Notes: generated by a model not told the origin, from the sequence alone. A stretch of DNA of 64,000 bases from Begonia masoniana (GCA_022432975.1 CM039511.1:17634557-17698556); one strand, 5' to 3'; shown: positions 45,374 through 59,071, numbered from the stretch's first letter. Translations and numbers: made by a program.

Positions 45374-47125
45374 AAACATATAGTATATGTTAGTACTTAA
45401 GCTTAATGGTGAAGAGTTAATAGTTAATTGTACTCTTTTCAAGGCAAATAACCTCTGGAAATTAAAAACCGTCATTAAATCTTTGTTATTAAAGTTGCCG
45501 TCAAAGAAATTACGTTTTTATCATGCGATCTTCCCTTACTAGGCGATTTTTTGAGAAAAATAATTCTCGATAGAATGGTTTTGAGATCTCTAAAGAGAAA
45601 CAATGAGGTGATTTTACCGATGATACCGAACTCTAAAAATTAATTTCTTGAAAAACTTATTATTTCTCTCTTGAATTTGCTCAACATAGAAGATTTCGTA
45701 ATAAAAATGTGATTTTGTTCAGAAAAACTCTAATGATGGGGCTTAATTGCAAACACTCTTGTTTTCTAAAAAACAAAACACAAAAACCTACTTACTTTTT
45801 GTACCCAAGTTAAAATCAATAATATGTACTTAGCATGGTGACCATAAATATGTCCCTCTAACATATAAACTAGAGAATGACATCAAATTGACTCGTACTT
45901 TTACAGCAATGATCATTTACAGTAACAAACAAGGTAATATATCTATGGAAATTAATTTAGTTAGGGGAGAAGTGATACAATTAACGTGAGCAAATACATG
46001 AGCAAGGGGGAGAGCAACAATCCAAAATGTTGTTGAATCTCAATTTTCAACGATGAATTTCTTCTTTGATTTTGGTGATTGGACAACTCTCCTAGAAGAT
46101 TTTGTTATGGAATTTATTTTATTACACGGATGTTTCATACGTGACATGTGACCTCGCTTAATAAATTTCAATTGAAAGTTCATCATGTAACTTGATTTGG
46201 AAAAGAAAAAAATCAAAATGGCCAATTGTCCATATTCCCTAAATTTAGGGTCTCTTTCTAAAAATTACCCTAATTTGTTTACATCAATTGTCCTTATAAT
46301 TTGGATTTTGATTTTAAATGGTTGTTCGATTTATGTCGGTTAATAAATGTAATTACAGATAACATGGATGTGTATTTCATTTATTTTTATTACAAATACA
46401 AAAAGAAAAAAAAATTGAAAGAACGAGATAGTTTCATTTGTTTTGCAATCGAATGAACTGTTAAATGAAAATTCATAACATAGCTTAGTGATTGTTCCTC
46501 TTGGATTTCAAAAATTCTTATTTTGATTTTATGTGAAGAACAAAGTGAAAGGGAAAAGGATAGATGAAGAGAGGAGAATGTGAGAAGATCAAAGTTGAAA
46601 AGAGTAATGAAAAAGTAAAAGAAATTATGAGAAGAATATGATAGGATTATGGGGAGAGGCAAGCAAGAATGGATGCTTCCATCTTTTATCCTCGTAAGTA
46701 TGTAAACAAATAAACAAACGTGAAATACACTTGACATTCTAAACTTACAAAGTCTGTAAAACTGATATTTTAAATATCGTCTTTCATTTAATAGACTCTT
46801 TTATGATCTTAATTCTTAACATGTTTTATATATCTAATAAGTAATTAGGTCGAATGTAGAATAAGTTAAAATTCCTTCTACGGATGATATTCTCTTTATT
46901 TCTTAGACTTTTTTTTTTCTTGATGAAGTTCTCTATTGGTTTAGCTTTTTCTAAATCATTATATTTTGCTAATTGATGGTATATTTTTTGTTTTTAAGAG
47001 TACAAGTTTAGGGAATCAATCTTGTATTATAATCACTGAGAAATTATCTCCATCAAAGAGTTTTCAACAAATATATCTATTCGTAAAAGAACTACGACAA
47101 AATTAAATTAATGTAATGCATCATT
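45374..47125. other. Gene-free AT-rich stretch
   Basis: No gene, RNA or clear repeat was recognised. Short open stretches are low-complexity and lack family resemblance. Confidence 0.5.
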
Positions 47126-47390
47126 GAATTTGTAGCGACCCTTACCCGTATCCTAATTTTTACCGTATAAAATTTTTCATTTTATCTTTTATCCTTAAAC
47201 TTTGTAGTATTTATGCGGAATTTAACTCGTAGACTAAATTGTTAAAACCGTTCGAAAACTATTTGCTTAAAAACAATTTAAATAAAACTTAAAACAATTT
47301 CTAATAACAATTAAAATAAATATTTAAAACAATTAAAAACATTTAATCAAAGGCGGAGGGTAAAAATGGACACTGTCCCGAAATGTAAAG

Positions 47391-47620
47391 GGGCGATCGA
47401 TGGCCCAAAACCGGCGATTGATTGCCATCATCAAAATAGGAGGGGCCATTAGATCGCCCCTCATTGTGGCCATTGATCGTCAAGCGATCAATGGCCAGGC
47501 GATCGATCGCCCCTTTTTGGGCGATCGATCGCCACACTCTCTGAAATTTTTTCCAGAGAGTGGCGACCAAAGAGGCGATCGATCCCCCTCCCTAGGAGAT
47601 CGATCGCCACCCTCCCTGGA
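47391..47620 (-). repeat. GCGATCGATCGC-type palindrome cluster
   Basis: At least six occurrences of GATCGATC or close variants, often as GGGCGATCGATCGCC, within 230 bases near the 3' end of the LTR. It sits in a comparable position to the TGACGTCA arrays of the other LTRs. Confidence 0.85.
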
Positions 47621-48926
47621 ATCCAAATTCCAGGGAGTGCCTCCCTCCTTTCTTCTTTTTTTCTTTCTTCTTTGTCCGCTCCTTCTTTCTTTCCTTTCCC
47701 TCTTTCTTTTCCCTACATACTTATACACATAACATACTCTAAAACATCAACATACCCTACTTCATAAACACGTTTAAAACGTAACCCGATTTCGTAAAAA
47801 CGAACCGCGTGGATCCGTTTAAAAACTTAACATTTCCTCCTGTTCAAAATCACCAAGCGGTTTATAAAATAGTTTCCAAAACGTTTAAAAACATCAAAAT
47901 GTAACCTATCCACTAATCAGACCCAAACATCCTAATATGTTCATCTATACAATTTTATCTAACTACCGTTGTAACACCCCGAAAACCCGCCTCTATTCCC
48001 GGCTCGTTATAGGGACTACCCTGAGCTAAACGACTCACTACTTTTCCTAATCCTAACCATTAAGCACCACGGCGTCCTCCCCGAAAATTTCGGCAGAGTA
48101 ACGCCTGAAATTGGAGCCTCCAAAATGCTTAGTACCTGTAAATAAAATAAATCCCAACCAATCCAGAGTACTCCTACACAACAATACAGTCTACGAAATC
48201 TCCAAACGATCATCCTAACCGAACGAAAATGCTATCGACCAAAATGAAGAAAGTCCACAGTATAGGGTGACATATCACCCTTAACTATGACTATTTACAA
48301 CAAATACAAATACCCCCACAAAAGACAAAAACAAATCCTACTCCCCATCAACACCATGCTACAGCTCTTCCTGGGTCGGGTCGCCCTAACACTGTCATCA
48401 ACCGGGGCCCTGGTCGCACGCCACCAACTGCCACCTACTCCTAGTCCGATTCTCGGTACACACCCACCAGCTCAGCAGTACCTACACCACAGAACACACC
48501 GTAAGCTCAAAGCCTAGCAAGTAGAGTGCTAAAAAAAAGAATAAACGTGAAGCATGAAAACTGGTTATGCAATCCTAACACATGCAGGTCTCTACACACG
48601 TTGTCAACATCTCTCCGCATCGCTTCTCACCGAGGTTTGGAATGTAACCGCACCGGGCAGTCAGTCCGTACACCGCACTGTTTACCGGCACGTCACCACC
48701 GTCCTAGTTCCTCTAGGAACGGGGTCCAAAAGTCACACCCAAAACCCCCCTGTCCCGACTCGAAATGCAACCTCACCGGGCAGTCGGTCCGTACACCGCA
48801 CTGTTTACCGGCACGTCACCGCCGTCCTGGTTCCTCCAGGAACGGGGTCCATAAGTCACATTCCAGCCACTATCTCGACTCGAAGTGCAACCGTCCGGGC
48901 AGTCGGCCAATACACCGCACTACCAA

Positions 48927-49225
48927 CGCATCACAATCAATTAACAACGACTCCACATACGCATCACAATCAATTAACGACTCCACATACGCATCACAAT
49001 CAATTAACAACGACTCCACATACGCATCACAATCAATTAACAACGACTCCACATACGCATCACAATCAATTAACAACGACTCCACATACGCATCACAATC
49101 AATTAACAACGACTCCACATATGCATCACAATCAATTAACAACGACTCCACATATGCATCACAATCAATTAACAACGACTCCACATACGCATCACAATCA
49201 ATTAACAACGACTCCACATACGCAT
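48927..49225. repeat. 33-bp minisatellite, about nine units
   Basis: Unit beginning ACGCATCACAATCAATTAAC and ending GACTCCACAT, nearly identical copies, one shortened by three bases. Because 33 is a multiple of three, both strands stay open, giving spurious repetitive reading frames. Confidence 0.97.
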
Positions 49226-50480
49226 ACGTACATATGGCCACAACACACACAAGGCTCACCAAACCCACAACCTAAGCACAACTGACCCACAACCCCTGCG
49301 ACAACTTCTCGCCCACATCCGTACCCACAACCCGCCACGGATGCAAGACTCACAACATACAACGAACAATGACTACACCTACGCATACGTACATATGGCC
49401 ACAACACACACAAGGCTCACCAAACCCACCAACCAGTACAAGACCCGTAACATATTTGTCATTCACCCATAACCTGCACAAGACTCATAACACACACACA
49501 ACTAGCCCACGACCTACACAAGATTCACAACCTACCAAGACTACCCCACAACCTACACAGGATTCACAACCTACACGACATGCCCAACTAACGACAACTG
49601 CTCGCCCACATCCGTACCCACAACCCGCCACGGATGCAAGACTCACAACATACAACGACAATGACTACACCTACGCATACGTACATATGGCCAACAACAC
49701 ACACAAGGCTCACCAAACCCACAACCTAAGCACAACTGACCCACAAACCCCTGCGACAACTTCTCGCCCCCATCCGTACCCACAACCGCCACGGATGCAA
49801 GACTCACAACATACAACGAACAATGACTACACCTACACATACGTACATATGGCCACAACACACACAAGGCTCACCAAACCCACAACCTACGCACAATTGA
49901 CCCACAACCTCACCAGACTCACCACCTATGCAGAGATGGCCCACAACCTGCACAGGACTCACAACCTACCCACAACTAGCCCACAACCTAACCAGACTCA
50001 CCACCTATGCAGAGATGGCCCACAACCTGCACAGGACTCACAACCTACCCACAACTAGCCTACAACCTCACCAGACTCACCACCTATGCAGAGATGGCCC
50101 ACAACCTGCACAGGACTCACAACCTACTCACAACTAGCCTACAACCTACACCGAACTCACAACCTATGCAAAGTTGGCCCACAACCTGCACAAGACTCAC
50201 AACATACCACTAACGACGATTTCACATTCACATCACTTCACGCACGTACCTACGACCCCCAACCTGCATTTCATGACCGACTAACGCGACTTCATCTCCA
50301 CATCACACCACACACGCACCTACGACTCACAACCTGCATACCATGACCAACTAACGATGACTTCACCTCCACATCACACCACACACGTACCTATGGCCAC
50401 CACACACACACATCGCATACAAACCACTCACGGCATACACAAGACTCACAACAAGCAAACAACTGTGGTGTAGGCCCTTA
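49215..50480. repeat. Complex tandem repeats (CACAACCTA-rich, 79-bp and longer units)
   Basis: GTACATATGGCCACAACACA (or a one-base variant) recurs near 49228, 49390, 49680 and 49845 as part of longer units. Three to four 79-base units follow at about 49910-50200, with CACCTATGCAGAGATGGCCC in each. Long open frames here are repeat artefacts, not genes. Confidence 0.93.
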
Positions 50481-53400
50481 TGGGCGACTCTCAAACATTC
50501 TCAACCACACTACTACTTACCTGGCGTCCTAGCTCGCTGGGTTGGCACGTCGCGTCACCTACGGCTTCACCTAGCACAAATTCAAAATCCTTGTTAGCAC
50601 CTAGGCTTAAACTTGTCAATTCATTCTAAAACTAACATTTCTAACTTAATCCAAGTCACATCTAACTAAACTAGTCACTAACTCAGTCTAGTTAAAAACT
50701 GACTCGAAACTTTGAACGTACATAACTTTCATGTTGGTTATTGGAATCGAACGATTCCAGCGACCACATACTCCTCTAATAACCTAGTTTAACTTGCGAG
50801 AAAGAGAACCCTAAACGAACGGCCGTAACCAGTCCAAAATCCGAACAATCGACTCGGGTCTATTATGCTAACACGTCCAAATTTAACTTTCAATCACATT
50901 TAACCAATCACATTGTCAATTAAGCTCATTCAGATCAATTTAGACTTGACACAACACAAATTGAGGGTTCCCCACTCGGGAACCCGAATTTCACCTAAAC
51001 TTCAAATTTACATAACTTTTGCTACGCTTATCGGAATGACTCGATTTTTGCGGCTAGACGCTCCCCATACCACCTATTTTAACATACTAAAAGAAATTTT
51101 AAAACGAATAACTAGAGCTAGGTCAGATCCTCTAAAAACAGAACCGGACTTTTACCCTAATTGACCAAAAATCTCCAATTCAATTTAATTCCATCAATTC
51201 CTCGCCAATCAATCCCTATAATACCCAATTAGCACAATTTAAATGGAATTCCAGGGCTTAACCTAGAGAACCCGAACCCCACACATTGGGAGTTCTCAGT
51301 TTTCAGCCCCAATCAGCACTCTCCTTTGCCCGACCATTCATGCCAGTCCAAGCCCAGCCATTTGGTGCCGAGACTAGCCAAAAATGGCCGGCGGTCGGAG
51401 CCCAAGCTAGCTCACCATTCTCAGCCTCAAACAGAACGAAAACAGGGGAAGAGAACCGAGCTTACCAGTCGGTTTTGGCGCGCGGAGGCAGCCGGAAATG
51501 TCTTTCCTGAAGTCGCAGTCGTTGCCTGATCGGAAAGCGTCGAAATCTCCGGCGTTTCGCTCCGTCGATCGTCGCCTGAGCTCCCTCCCCTTCTCGGCTC
51601 CGTTCTCCGCTCGCGAAGAACAACTGAATGGCTCGAAGCCATTCAGTTGTTTTAAAAGAAATTACCATTTTCTTTTGAAACATAATTAATAAATAATTAA
51701 ATAAATAATAATAATAACATTTAGCATTACCATTTTGCCCTCCCAAATATTCTATTAAATCACGTTCTTTGACCGTTAAATTTATATAACTGACTTTCAC
51801 CTTACCCTCGGTCCAACTCCCAAGAATAAATAATTAACCCAATAAATAACAAAATAATAATTAAATCTGGGGTATTACAACCGTGTTCCCAAAACATACG
51901 CTTACTTCCCCCACGGGTCAAAAGGAGTATCGACTGCCAAGCGCACTCCCACGGGCCATCCTCCTTCAACTGCATCATTCTTCGGGTGGAGGGATCTCGT
52001 CCCCACCTATGTCAAGGTCACCTACACCATAAAGACGCCTATGAGATAAAAATCTCAGCAAGCTCTACGTAAATGCTAATGCATGATCATGTATGCTCAA
52101 TGCTATGAAAACCGTCCATGTCATTTCATATATCAGTACGTGTTAGTCTATGGTTATCGGAAACGCTCGACAGATGGATAGGGCACGTCCAGCGGTTAGA
52201 TAGCCCACACCGTCTGAAGGGAGGAAAACCCGCTCACCACGGAACGCCAGGTCTGAACCTCATCCCCGATAACCCCATGTCATGGTTGTTTCCTCTGATA
52301 CTTTACTTGCCTTTACATGCATGTTCTTTTCATAAAATCCGTGCGTAAATTCATTTTCATGACGTTTTTAAAACCATGATGCATGAACAGTTCAATATAA
52401 ACATACGAAATGAGCATACTATTAAAACACTACTAATACCATCAAAACACGACAAATACCATCAAACCGTCACAACAATCAACCTATAAAAACAACCGAA
52501 CCTAAACTACCAAACCGAAACAATCAGACAAAAAAATTACCAACATAAATGATAAAGCACCAACGTATCCTCAACAACAAACTCCGGCTTATGGTGTAGG
52601 CCAATCGGCCACAGTAAGTCACGAGAACTTACCTCGTGTGCGTTGAACTTCAAGCTCCGTCCACGAGCGTTGTTCCCTAAGGCAAATTCACCACAATTGT
52701 CGCTAATACGAGTTTAAGCTATTAAACGTCCAAATTAACGAAATCCTTAAGTAAGGAAATTTCTAAAATTCTAACTTAACTAATCAAGGCGTTTTATCGA
52801 GTAATTCACGCTCGACACCTCAAAATTTCCATTAACGAGTTTTCCAAAAACCCCTAAAATTCTCAAACTTTAACATTTCTCACAAATCGATTTAACTTCG
52901 TCCCATAACGTCCAATACGTCCATTACATCCACAACTAATGTAAACCTATCGATTTCAAACCCTAAATCACATTTTTAACGAAATCCTAAACGAAACTCT
53001 AACCGTTAAATGACCCGAAAACTACGAATAAACTTTCCAAAACCATAGAACCTTACCTAGAGCGTTGATTAGAGAAGAAAACACGAAGAAAACGAGTCGA
53101 ACGGAGGAGGAGAAATCGCCGAAATGGAGAACGCCGTGCGTGGGAGAGAAATCGCCTGAGGGTTCGTAGAGGGAAAAGAGAGAAATCGTGAATGAGGGAG
53201 AAGAGAAGAAAATTTATGTTTTTAATTAGATTTTTCACTTTGTAAATTACCTTTTTGTCCTTCACTTGATTTTCTTTTAGTTTCGTCCTTCGTTTCGTTA
53301 ATTAACCGACGATTCGGTTTCTCCAAATTTTCATATTTCACTAATAACTTTGACTTATTATTAGGGTTCTATTAAAACTGTCCGTTCACAATTCGGACTC

Positions 53401-53825
53401 CGTTTACTATTTTTACCAAAGTATCCTTTATATTACGATAAATGTAATTCTCGTAAAATTAGCGTTAAACTCCTAAAATTCCCAAAATTTTCTCAAAATC
53501 CCTATTAATTATTAGGATCATAATAACGCTTTCTTTTCACGAAACAAACTTAATTTGTCAAATTTACAAAAATGCTATTTATATTAAAATATTAATATTC
53601 CGTACAGCCGGGTATTACAGAATTGAATAATTAATTTTTCAAAATTTGTACACATTGACGTGTATTTTTTAATTCTATTATCTAATTATACACAATGACG
53701 TGACAAATATTAATTGATGAGTGAATGTAATCATTAGTAAACAATCATTATATTATATGGATATCTTTACGAAGTTTATAAATCTAACACATTTAGCTTT
53801 TGCTCGTTAACAAAATAGATCATGT

Positions 53826-56622
53826 TGTGACAGCCCAGACCCGATCGGGGTCCGAGGAGCCATCACTCCGGGACATTCAAAACGGGGACTATATATTTTT
53901 TTTTGAACTTTAAACAAACAGACTGGACTTTTAAAACAAACCCTTAAAACTTTACAGCTAGAGAAAACCTTCTCTGGATTTAAAGTCAAAACGGTAAAAT
54001 AGTTAAACCGGGCTGCAGAATGAATTACAGAAGGAAATCAGAATACTTGGAACATTTAAATAAAAGACTAGATGGACGACGGGCATGCAGAGGAAATGTG
54101 ATAAAAATACATGCAGTGAAAATAAATGAGGGATATAGACTGAAAGGCATACTGGGAGAAAGTTACAGTGAATAACAAAATCGGGTGATATAGGCTAACG
54201 ATGTGTGTGAATAAGACAAAAGTGAACAGTGGCAGTGGTGGATGCGAATAAACAAAAGAGAACGGTGGATGTGAATTACAGACAGAAATTTACTGTTCAC
54301 AGGTGGATGTGAACTACAAACAGAAATTTACTGTTCACAGGTGGATGTGAACTACAGATAGAAATTTACTGTTCACAGGTGGACGTGAACTACAGACAAA
54401 AATTTACTGTTCACATGTGGACGTGAACTACAGACAGAAATTTTACTGTTCACATGTGGATGTGAACTACAAACAGAAATTTACTGTTCACAGGTGGATG
54501 TGAACTACAAAGAGAAATTTACTGTTCACCGGTGGATATGAACTACAAAGAGAAATTTACTATTCATTGGTGGATGTGAATTACAGACATAAATTTACTG
54601 TTCACAGGTGGAGGTGAACTACAGACAGAAATTCACTCTTCACAGGTGGACGTGAACTACAAACAGAAATTTACTGTTCACAGGTGGACGTGAACTACAC
54701 ACAGAAATTTACTGTTTACAGGTGGACGTGAACTACAAACAGAAATTTTACTGTTCACAGGTGGATGTGAACTACAAAGAGAAATTTATTGTTCATAGGT
54801 GGATGTGAACTACAAACAGAAATTTTACTGTTCACAGGTGGATGTGAACTACAAAGAGAAATTTACTGTTCACCGGTGGATGTGAACTACAAAGAGAAAT
54901 TTACTGTTCACCGGTGGATGTGAACTTAAAAGCAGCGGTGGATGTAATCGGAAGATGTAGTTTTAAAGAAAAAATTTGACAGCTTTTAACAGGAAGACTT
55001 ACGAACAGGGAGCATAAAAACAGATGGCATAAAAGTTTCAAATTCTCAAAAACCGATTCAGAACGTGATTTTCGGACATAACATGAAACGTGACATAAGT
55101 TTAAGAAAATCAATCTGCATGGATAGCTCTAAAACCAGAGACCACCCATGCTTGAACTAATCAGAGAAAACTCAATACAGTTCCAGAATATTTCAAAATA
55201 TATAGATACAACTGTCAAATACAGAGGTTTTAGACATCAATATAGATTCCATACGTCGTTTTAAAAGAACTTAAAACTTGTACAGAACTGAACCTACACT
55301 TCAAATGTTTTTTTTTTAAACTTCAAAAGATGTTACAGAACTTGACATAACTTCAGAAAGTACATTCTCACAGAGTTAACTCTTGTCTGACTGTAACAAC
55401 CACCTCGTGAGCTCATTCTGCTAACTACATCAACTCATCATCTTGAGGCACAATGTCCTCCTCTGGAGAATCCATACCTACAACAGGGAGTTCAACTATG
55501 AGCCTAGAGCTCAGTAAGAACATACAATGCAAAGTGATGAACATGCTATGCATGAACATTTTCAAATACATGAACATTACATTACATTACATTACATTTC
55601 ACTGGACAGGAAGGTATAAGTGGGAAGAAGAGCTGGCGTAACAGGAGTACATGCCACAACAGGACATAACAGGAGTACATGACAGGATGTCAGTCCTCAT
55701 CCACACTTAACCATACATTTCATTACAGGTTTTATCTTGCTTAACTTTCAACCGTGTGCAGAAAACATTTTCATGACTTTCAGAGAAAATGTGTATGCAC
55801 GAACATTCATAGACAGACGACAGAATAATAATAAGCAGGATATAAAACAGAACACACTTAACCTAAAACATAACCTATGGTTTAACTACCCAACAGAAAT
55901 TCCGACAACATAAAACCTAGTACCTCCGTATTGTAGGGCCTTAAGGGCCAAACCTATACGTATGAACTTACTTGTTGCTGTAGAGTTGCAAGTCTTGAAC
56001 GTCTCGGTTATACACGGACCTAAAGCATGAACATAAGGAAAATCAACAGAGCTACAAATGCTAACTAATAACTTAGTAGAATAAGCTTCAAACTCCATTC
56101 AGACCTTTAGAAAACAAACCAATGTGTTTTCATGTAAAAACAGTGAGTTCACTCCAACTATCGTAACCTTTAACTTCCACAAAACTCACATCTTAACTTG
56201 TCCAAACTCGTTAACTAGGTTAGATGATTACCTTTGCTGAAGGAAACAGAAGAAATAGGTGAAATAAGGTTTTTGGAAGTTTGTCTCAATCGCCTGAAAG
56301 AGAGAACAGAGAGGAGGATGAAAATGAAGGTTTATGTAGAAGAGAAGGGAAGAGGAGACAATAGGTAGGTTTCTCAGCAAGTTATGGACATTTGGCAATC
56401 ATTCATTGGCTCCCACCCACCTACCTTAATTCCTTCCCTATTTTGCCCTTCCATTGGTTTTTAACTATTTTACTATTTAGTTTTCTTAAATCGGCTTTAC
56501 GAATCACCACATTCAATTGAAACTATCGGAAAACTCACAAAACATACATTGTATAAATATTTCCATTAATTTCGTCTAATAATTCAAGGAATATTTACAT
56601 GGCAAAATTGTCGGGTGTTACA
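53826..56622 (-). repeat. Solo LTR, 2.8 kb, duplication CATGT
   Basis: On the minus strand it starts TGTAACACCCGACAATTTTG and ends GATCGGGTCTGGGCTGTCACA (last 20 read). Perfect CATGT copies at 53821-53825 and 56623-56627. It shows the shared leader, with CAACAAGTAAGTTCATACG (one base off the usual GGTAAG) and GGCCCTTAAGGCCCTACA near 55935-55960. It contains a 38-bp minisatellite where related LTRs have TGACGTCA arrays. Confidence 0.92.
54262..54925. repeat. 38-bp minisatellite, about 17 units
   Basis: Unit GGTGGATGTGAACTACAAAC followed by AGAAATTTACTGTTCACA. Copies vary at a few positions (GATG/GACG, AAAC/AGAC). The unit contains GTGAAC and GTTCAC, so each repeat can pair with itself or its neighbour. 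Confidence 0.95.
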
Positions 56623-56889
56623 CATGTGGTCGAGAAATCCACAAAAGTTATCAAGCTAGTACCCCATGATGGTGGAATTTTATACTTGTTATCTACTAAG
56701 TGCTCTCTTTGGGAAAAAAAGGTTTATTGACCTTGATAATTAATTAATTAATTTAGAATACTATATATTTTCATTAGATATTATATAATTTATGGCATAA
56801 TGTTTAATAATTTAATTAGTTATCTGATATATATTTTAAAAACATTTATTTCCTTTTTAATCACTGTTGATTCAACGACTACCATTTTT

Positions 56890-57170
56890 TCACTGTTGAC
56901 TACCATTTCAGTTTATTGACTTCTTCAACTCTATGAACTTTTCTCATCAGCTCATCGACAACAAATTTTCCGATATAACGAACGCAGAATTCAAGAGCGT
57001 ATACCTGCAATTCCGTCATAATAAGCATAAGAAAACACATTTCACATATGAAGGAGAAAAGGGTATGCCAATTACTACTGATTGGAGAAAGAAAGGTGCT
57101 GTAACTCCACTCAAAGATCAAGGCCAATATGGTGTGAAATCAATATGTCATAAATTTGAACTTTGGTTCC
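56890..57170 (+). pseudogene. Papain-like (C1A) cysteine protease gene fragment
   Basis: Encodes the end of the inhibitory propeptide (NKFSDITNAEFKSVYL) and the start of the mature enzyme (PITTDWRKKGAVTPLKDQGQ). This is the plant C1A pattern in which DQGQCGSCWAF follows. Here the sequence reads DQGQYGVKSICH, so the oxyanion/active-site segment with the catalytic cysteine is lost, and nothing recognisable follows. There is no upstream signal peptide exon. It sits in the 830 bases between a solo LTR and the second gypsy element. An exon-sized relic, not a working protease. Confidence 0.85.
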
Positions 57171-57453
57171 TTATTCATAGCTTCAAGAACAATATCTCAT
57201 CACTGAGCCATATTATTACAAACTTTTGAGATCCTATAAGTGGCAAAATAACTTAGAACTTTCTTCGCTAAAAAAGAGAAATCAAACTATACATCACACA
57301 ATTCATAGCAGCATGTTGAGCACATATCTATCTAATGATGTTGGAGCTTCCAATTGCAAGTATTTAAAAAGTATACCCAATATTCCATTTTAACTTATAA
57401 GGTTTTCGAGAATTTCACAAACATGCCATTAAAGAATTATTCTTCACAACGTC

Positions 57454-59067
57454 TGTAACACCCAGCAATTAGCCTATGTAATTATTCCCCGAATATGTAA
57501 GCGGAAATTCTCCGATATTAATGCAATGACTATTTTAATGAAATTTAATGAAATTGTTGATGTGTTCAATTGAATGAAGGTGATTCGTGAGAAACAAACC
57601 GACTAACTAAATGATGTTTTAGTTAAAATCCAATGGAAAGGCAAACTATGAAGGAATTAAGGTTGGTGGGAGGGAACTAGCAGATGATTGACACTTGGCA
57701 AAACTTGTTGAAGGAGCCAATGCCTTTTCTCTTCCATTCTTCCTCATTTCTCTTCACTCTATGTGAAGCACTCTCTGTTTTCTCTCTTCCAGGCGACTAC
57801 GTTATTTCCAAAAACTTTATTTCTCCTGTTTCCTCCAGTTACAGGTAACCTTCTACGATAGTTAATGAGTTTAGGTTAAACGTTAGTTCTTTTTTTTTTT
57901 TTTTGAAGTTTAGGTTAATGTCCGATTTTGCGTACTTTAGGTTCGCGAACCACAGTTGTCGTGCGTGCAAAGCTTGCTGCAGTTCGGACAACAGGTAAGT
58001 TCATGCATATAAGTTGGCTCTTAAGGCCCTACAGCAAGGAGACACTAGGTTTTGGTTCGGGTAGTTAGGTCGTAGGTTATGCTTTAAGTTAAACGTGTTC
58101 TTTGTGTTCCGTTTCCCGTAGTTTTTATTCTGTCACCTGTATATGTTAAGTTTAAGCATCATACTTGTTCATGCATTCACGTTTTCTGGAAAACCCTGTA
58201 AATGTTTTCAGCACCGGATTTGAAGTTAAGAAAGATAAAACCTGTAATGAAATGTATGGTTAAGTGTGGACGAGGACTGGCATCCTGTCATGTACTCCTG
58301 TTATGTCCTGTTGTGGCATGTACTTCTGTTGCGCCAGCTCTTCTTCCCACTTATACCTTCCTGTCCAGTGAACGTAATGTAAAGTAATGTAATGTTCATG
58401 TATTTGAAAATGTTCATGTACAACATACACATCACCGCATTTCATGTTCTTACTGAGCTCTAGGCTCATAGTTGAACTCCCTGTTGTAGGTATGGATCCT
58501 CTAGATGAGGACTTTGTGCCTCAAGCTGATGAGTTGGGGAGGTTGGCGGATTGAGCTCATGAGGTTTGGTTGCTGCAGTCAGACGTATTTCTGTCCCGAG
58601 GTTTAAATTTTAAAGTGAATTTCATGTCTGGAAACTCTGTTGGGATTTTGGTGTTTTCGTTTTAAAACTCTGTTGGGAACTCTGTTGGGGTTTTTGTAAT
58701 GTATAGGTTTTGGTGTTCAAGTTTTTAAACCTCTGTTTCCTGTTTTTTCTAGTTTCTTCTGTTATTCACTCTTGTAACCCAGTTTTAAATTAGTTCTCGT
58801 TCTCTCTCTGTCATTCTGTAATTCTGATATTCACCGTAGTTTATCTCTCCGTAAAGTGTTTTTTTTAGGGTTTTCTATGTTTCTTCATGTTGTCTTCTGT
58901 CGTCTATTTCTGTAGCCTAAATATTAATATGTTTTTCGTCTTTCGATTCTGTTTTCTGTTAAAGTTTTAAAAGTAAAGTTCAAAAAAAAAAATGTCATGT
59001 TTTAAAATGTCCGGAGTGATGGCTTGGCTCTCGGATCCCGATCGGGTTCGGGTTCCGGGCTGTCACA
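57454..59067 (+). repeat. 5' LTR of the second gypsy element
   Basis: Starts TGTAACACCCAGCAATTAGC and ends GGGCTGTCACA four bases before the primer-binding site. The leader has TTACAGGTAACC (about 57845), an acceptor-like ACTTTAG (57943) and ACAACAGGTAAGTTCATG (57988-58005), then CTCTTAAGGCCCTACA (about 58018-58033). The left flank is ACGTC; the right flank lies outside. Confidence 0.9.
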
Positions 59068-59071
59068 GTTA

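Larger units (their letters stand above)
47970..51879 (-). repeat. 3.9-kb solo LTR with minisatellites, duplication ACCGT
   Basis: Perfect ACCGT copies at 47965-47969 and 51880-51884. On the minus strand it starts TGTAATACCCCAGATTTAAT and ends TTTTCGGGGTGTTACA. Leader-like donors are visible (CTGGTAAGCTCGG about 51460; GCCAGGTAAGTAG about 50520), followed by a GGCCCATAAGGGCCTACA-like block near 50475. Half of it is tandem repeat. There is no internal coding region, so it is a solo LTR and the largest here. Confidence 0.9.
47131..53619 (-). repeat. Solo LTR (about 2.6 kb net), duplication GAATT
   Basis: On the minus strand it begins TGTAATACCCGGCTGTACGG at 53619 and ends GTAAGGGTCGCTACA at 47131. 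Perfect GAATT duplications lie at 47126-47130 and 53620-53624. The leader has CGCTCTAGGTAAGG (about 53058) and ACGAGGTAAGTTCTCG (about 52637). A second solo LTR at 47970-51879 interrupts it. Its 3' part (47391-47620) is dense in GCGATCGATCGC palindromes. Confidence 0.92.

Noticed and set aside
46390..46737. 115-codon minus-strand open frame rich in Phe, Ser and Leu
   Set aside because: Purine-rich low-complexity DNA read on the other strand; no domain, no gene-like context.
48927..49225. CRISPR-like array
   Set aside because: Units are contiguous without unique spacers, and the genome is a plant. It is a minisatellite.
48526..50346. Long open frames on both strands (up to about 250 codons)
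   Set aside because: They are translations of 33-bp and 79-bp tandem repeats whose unit keeps the frame open, inside a solo LTR. No protein family resemblance.
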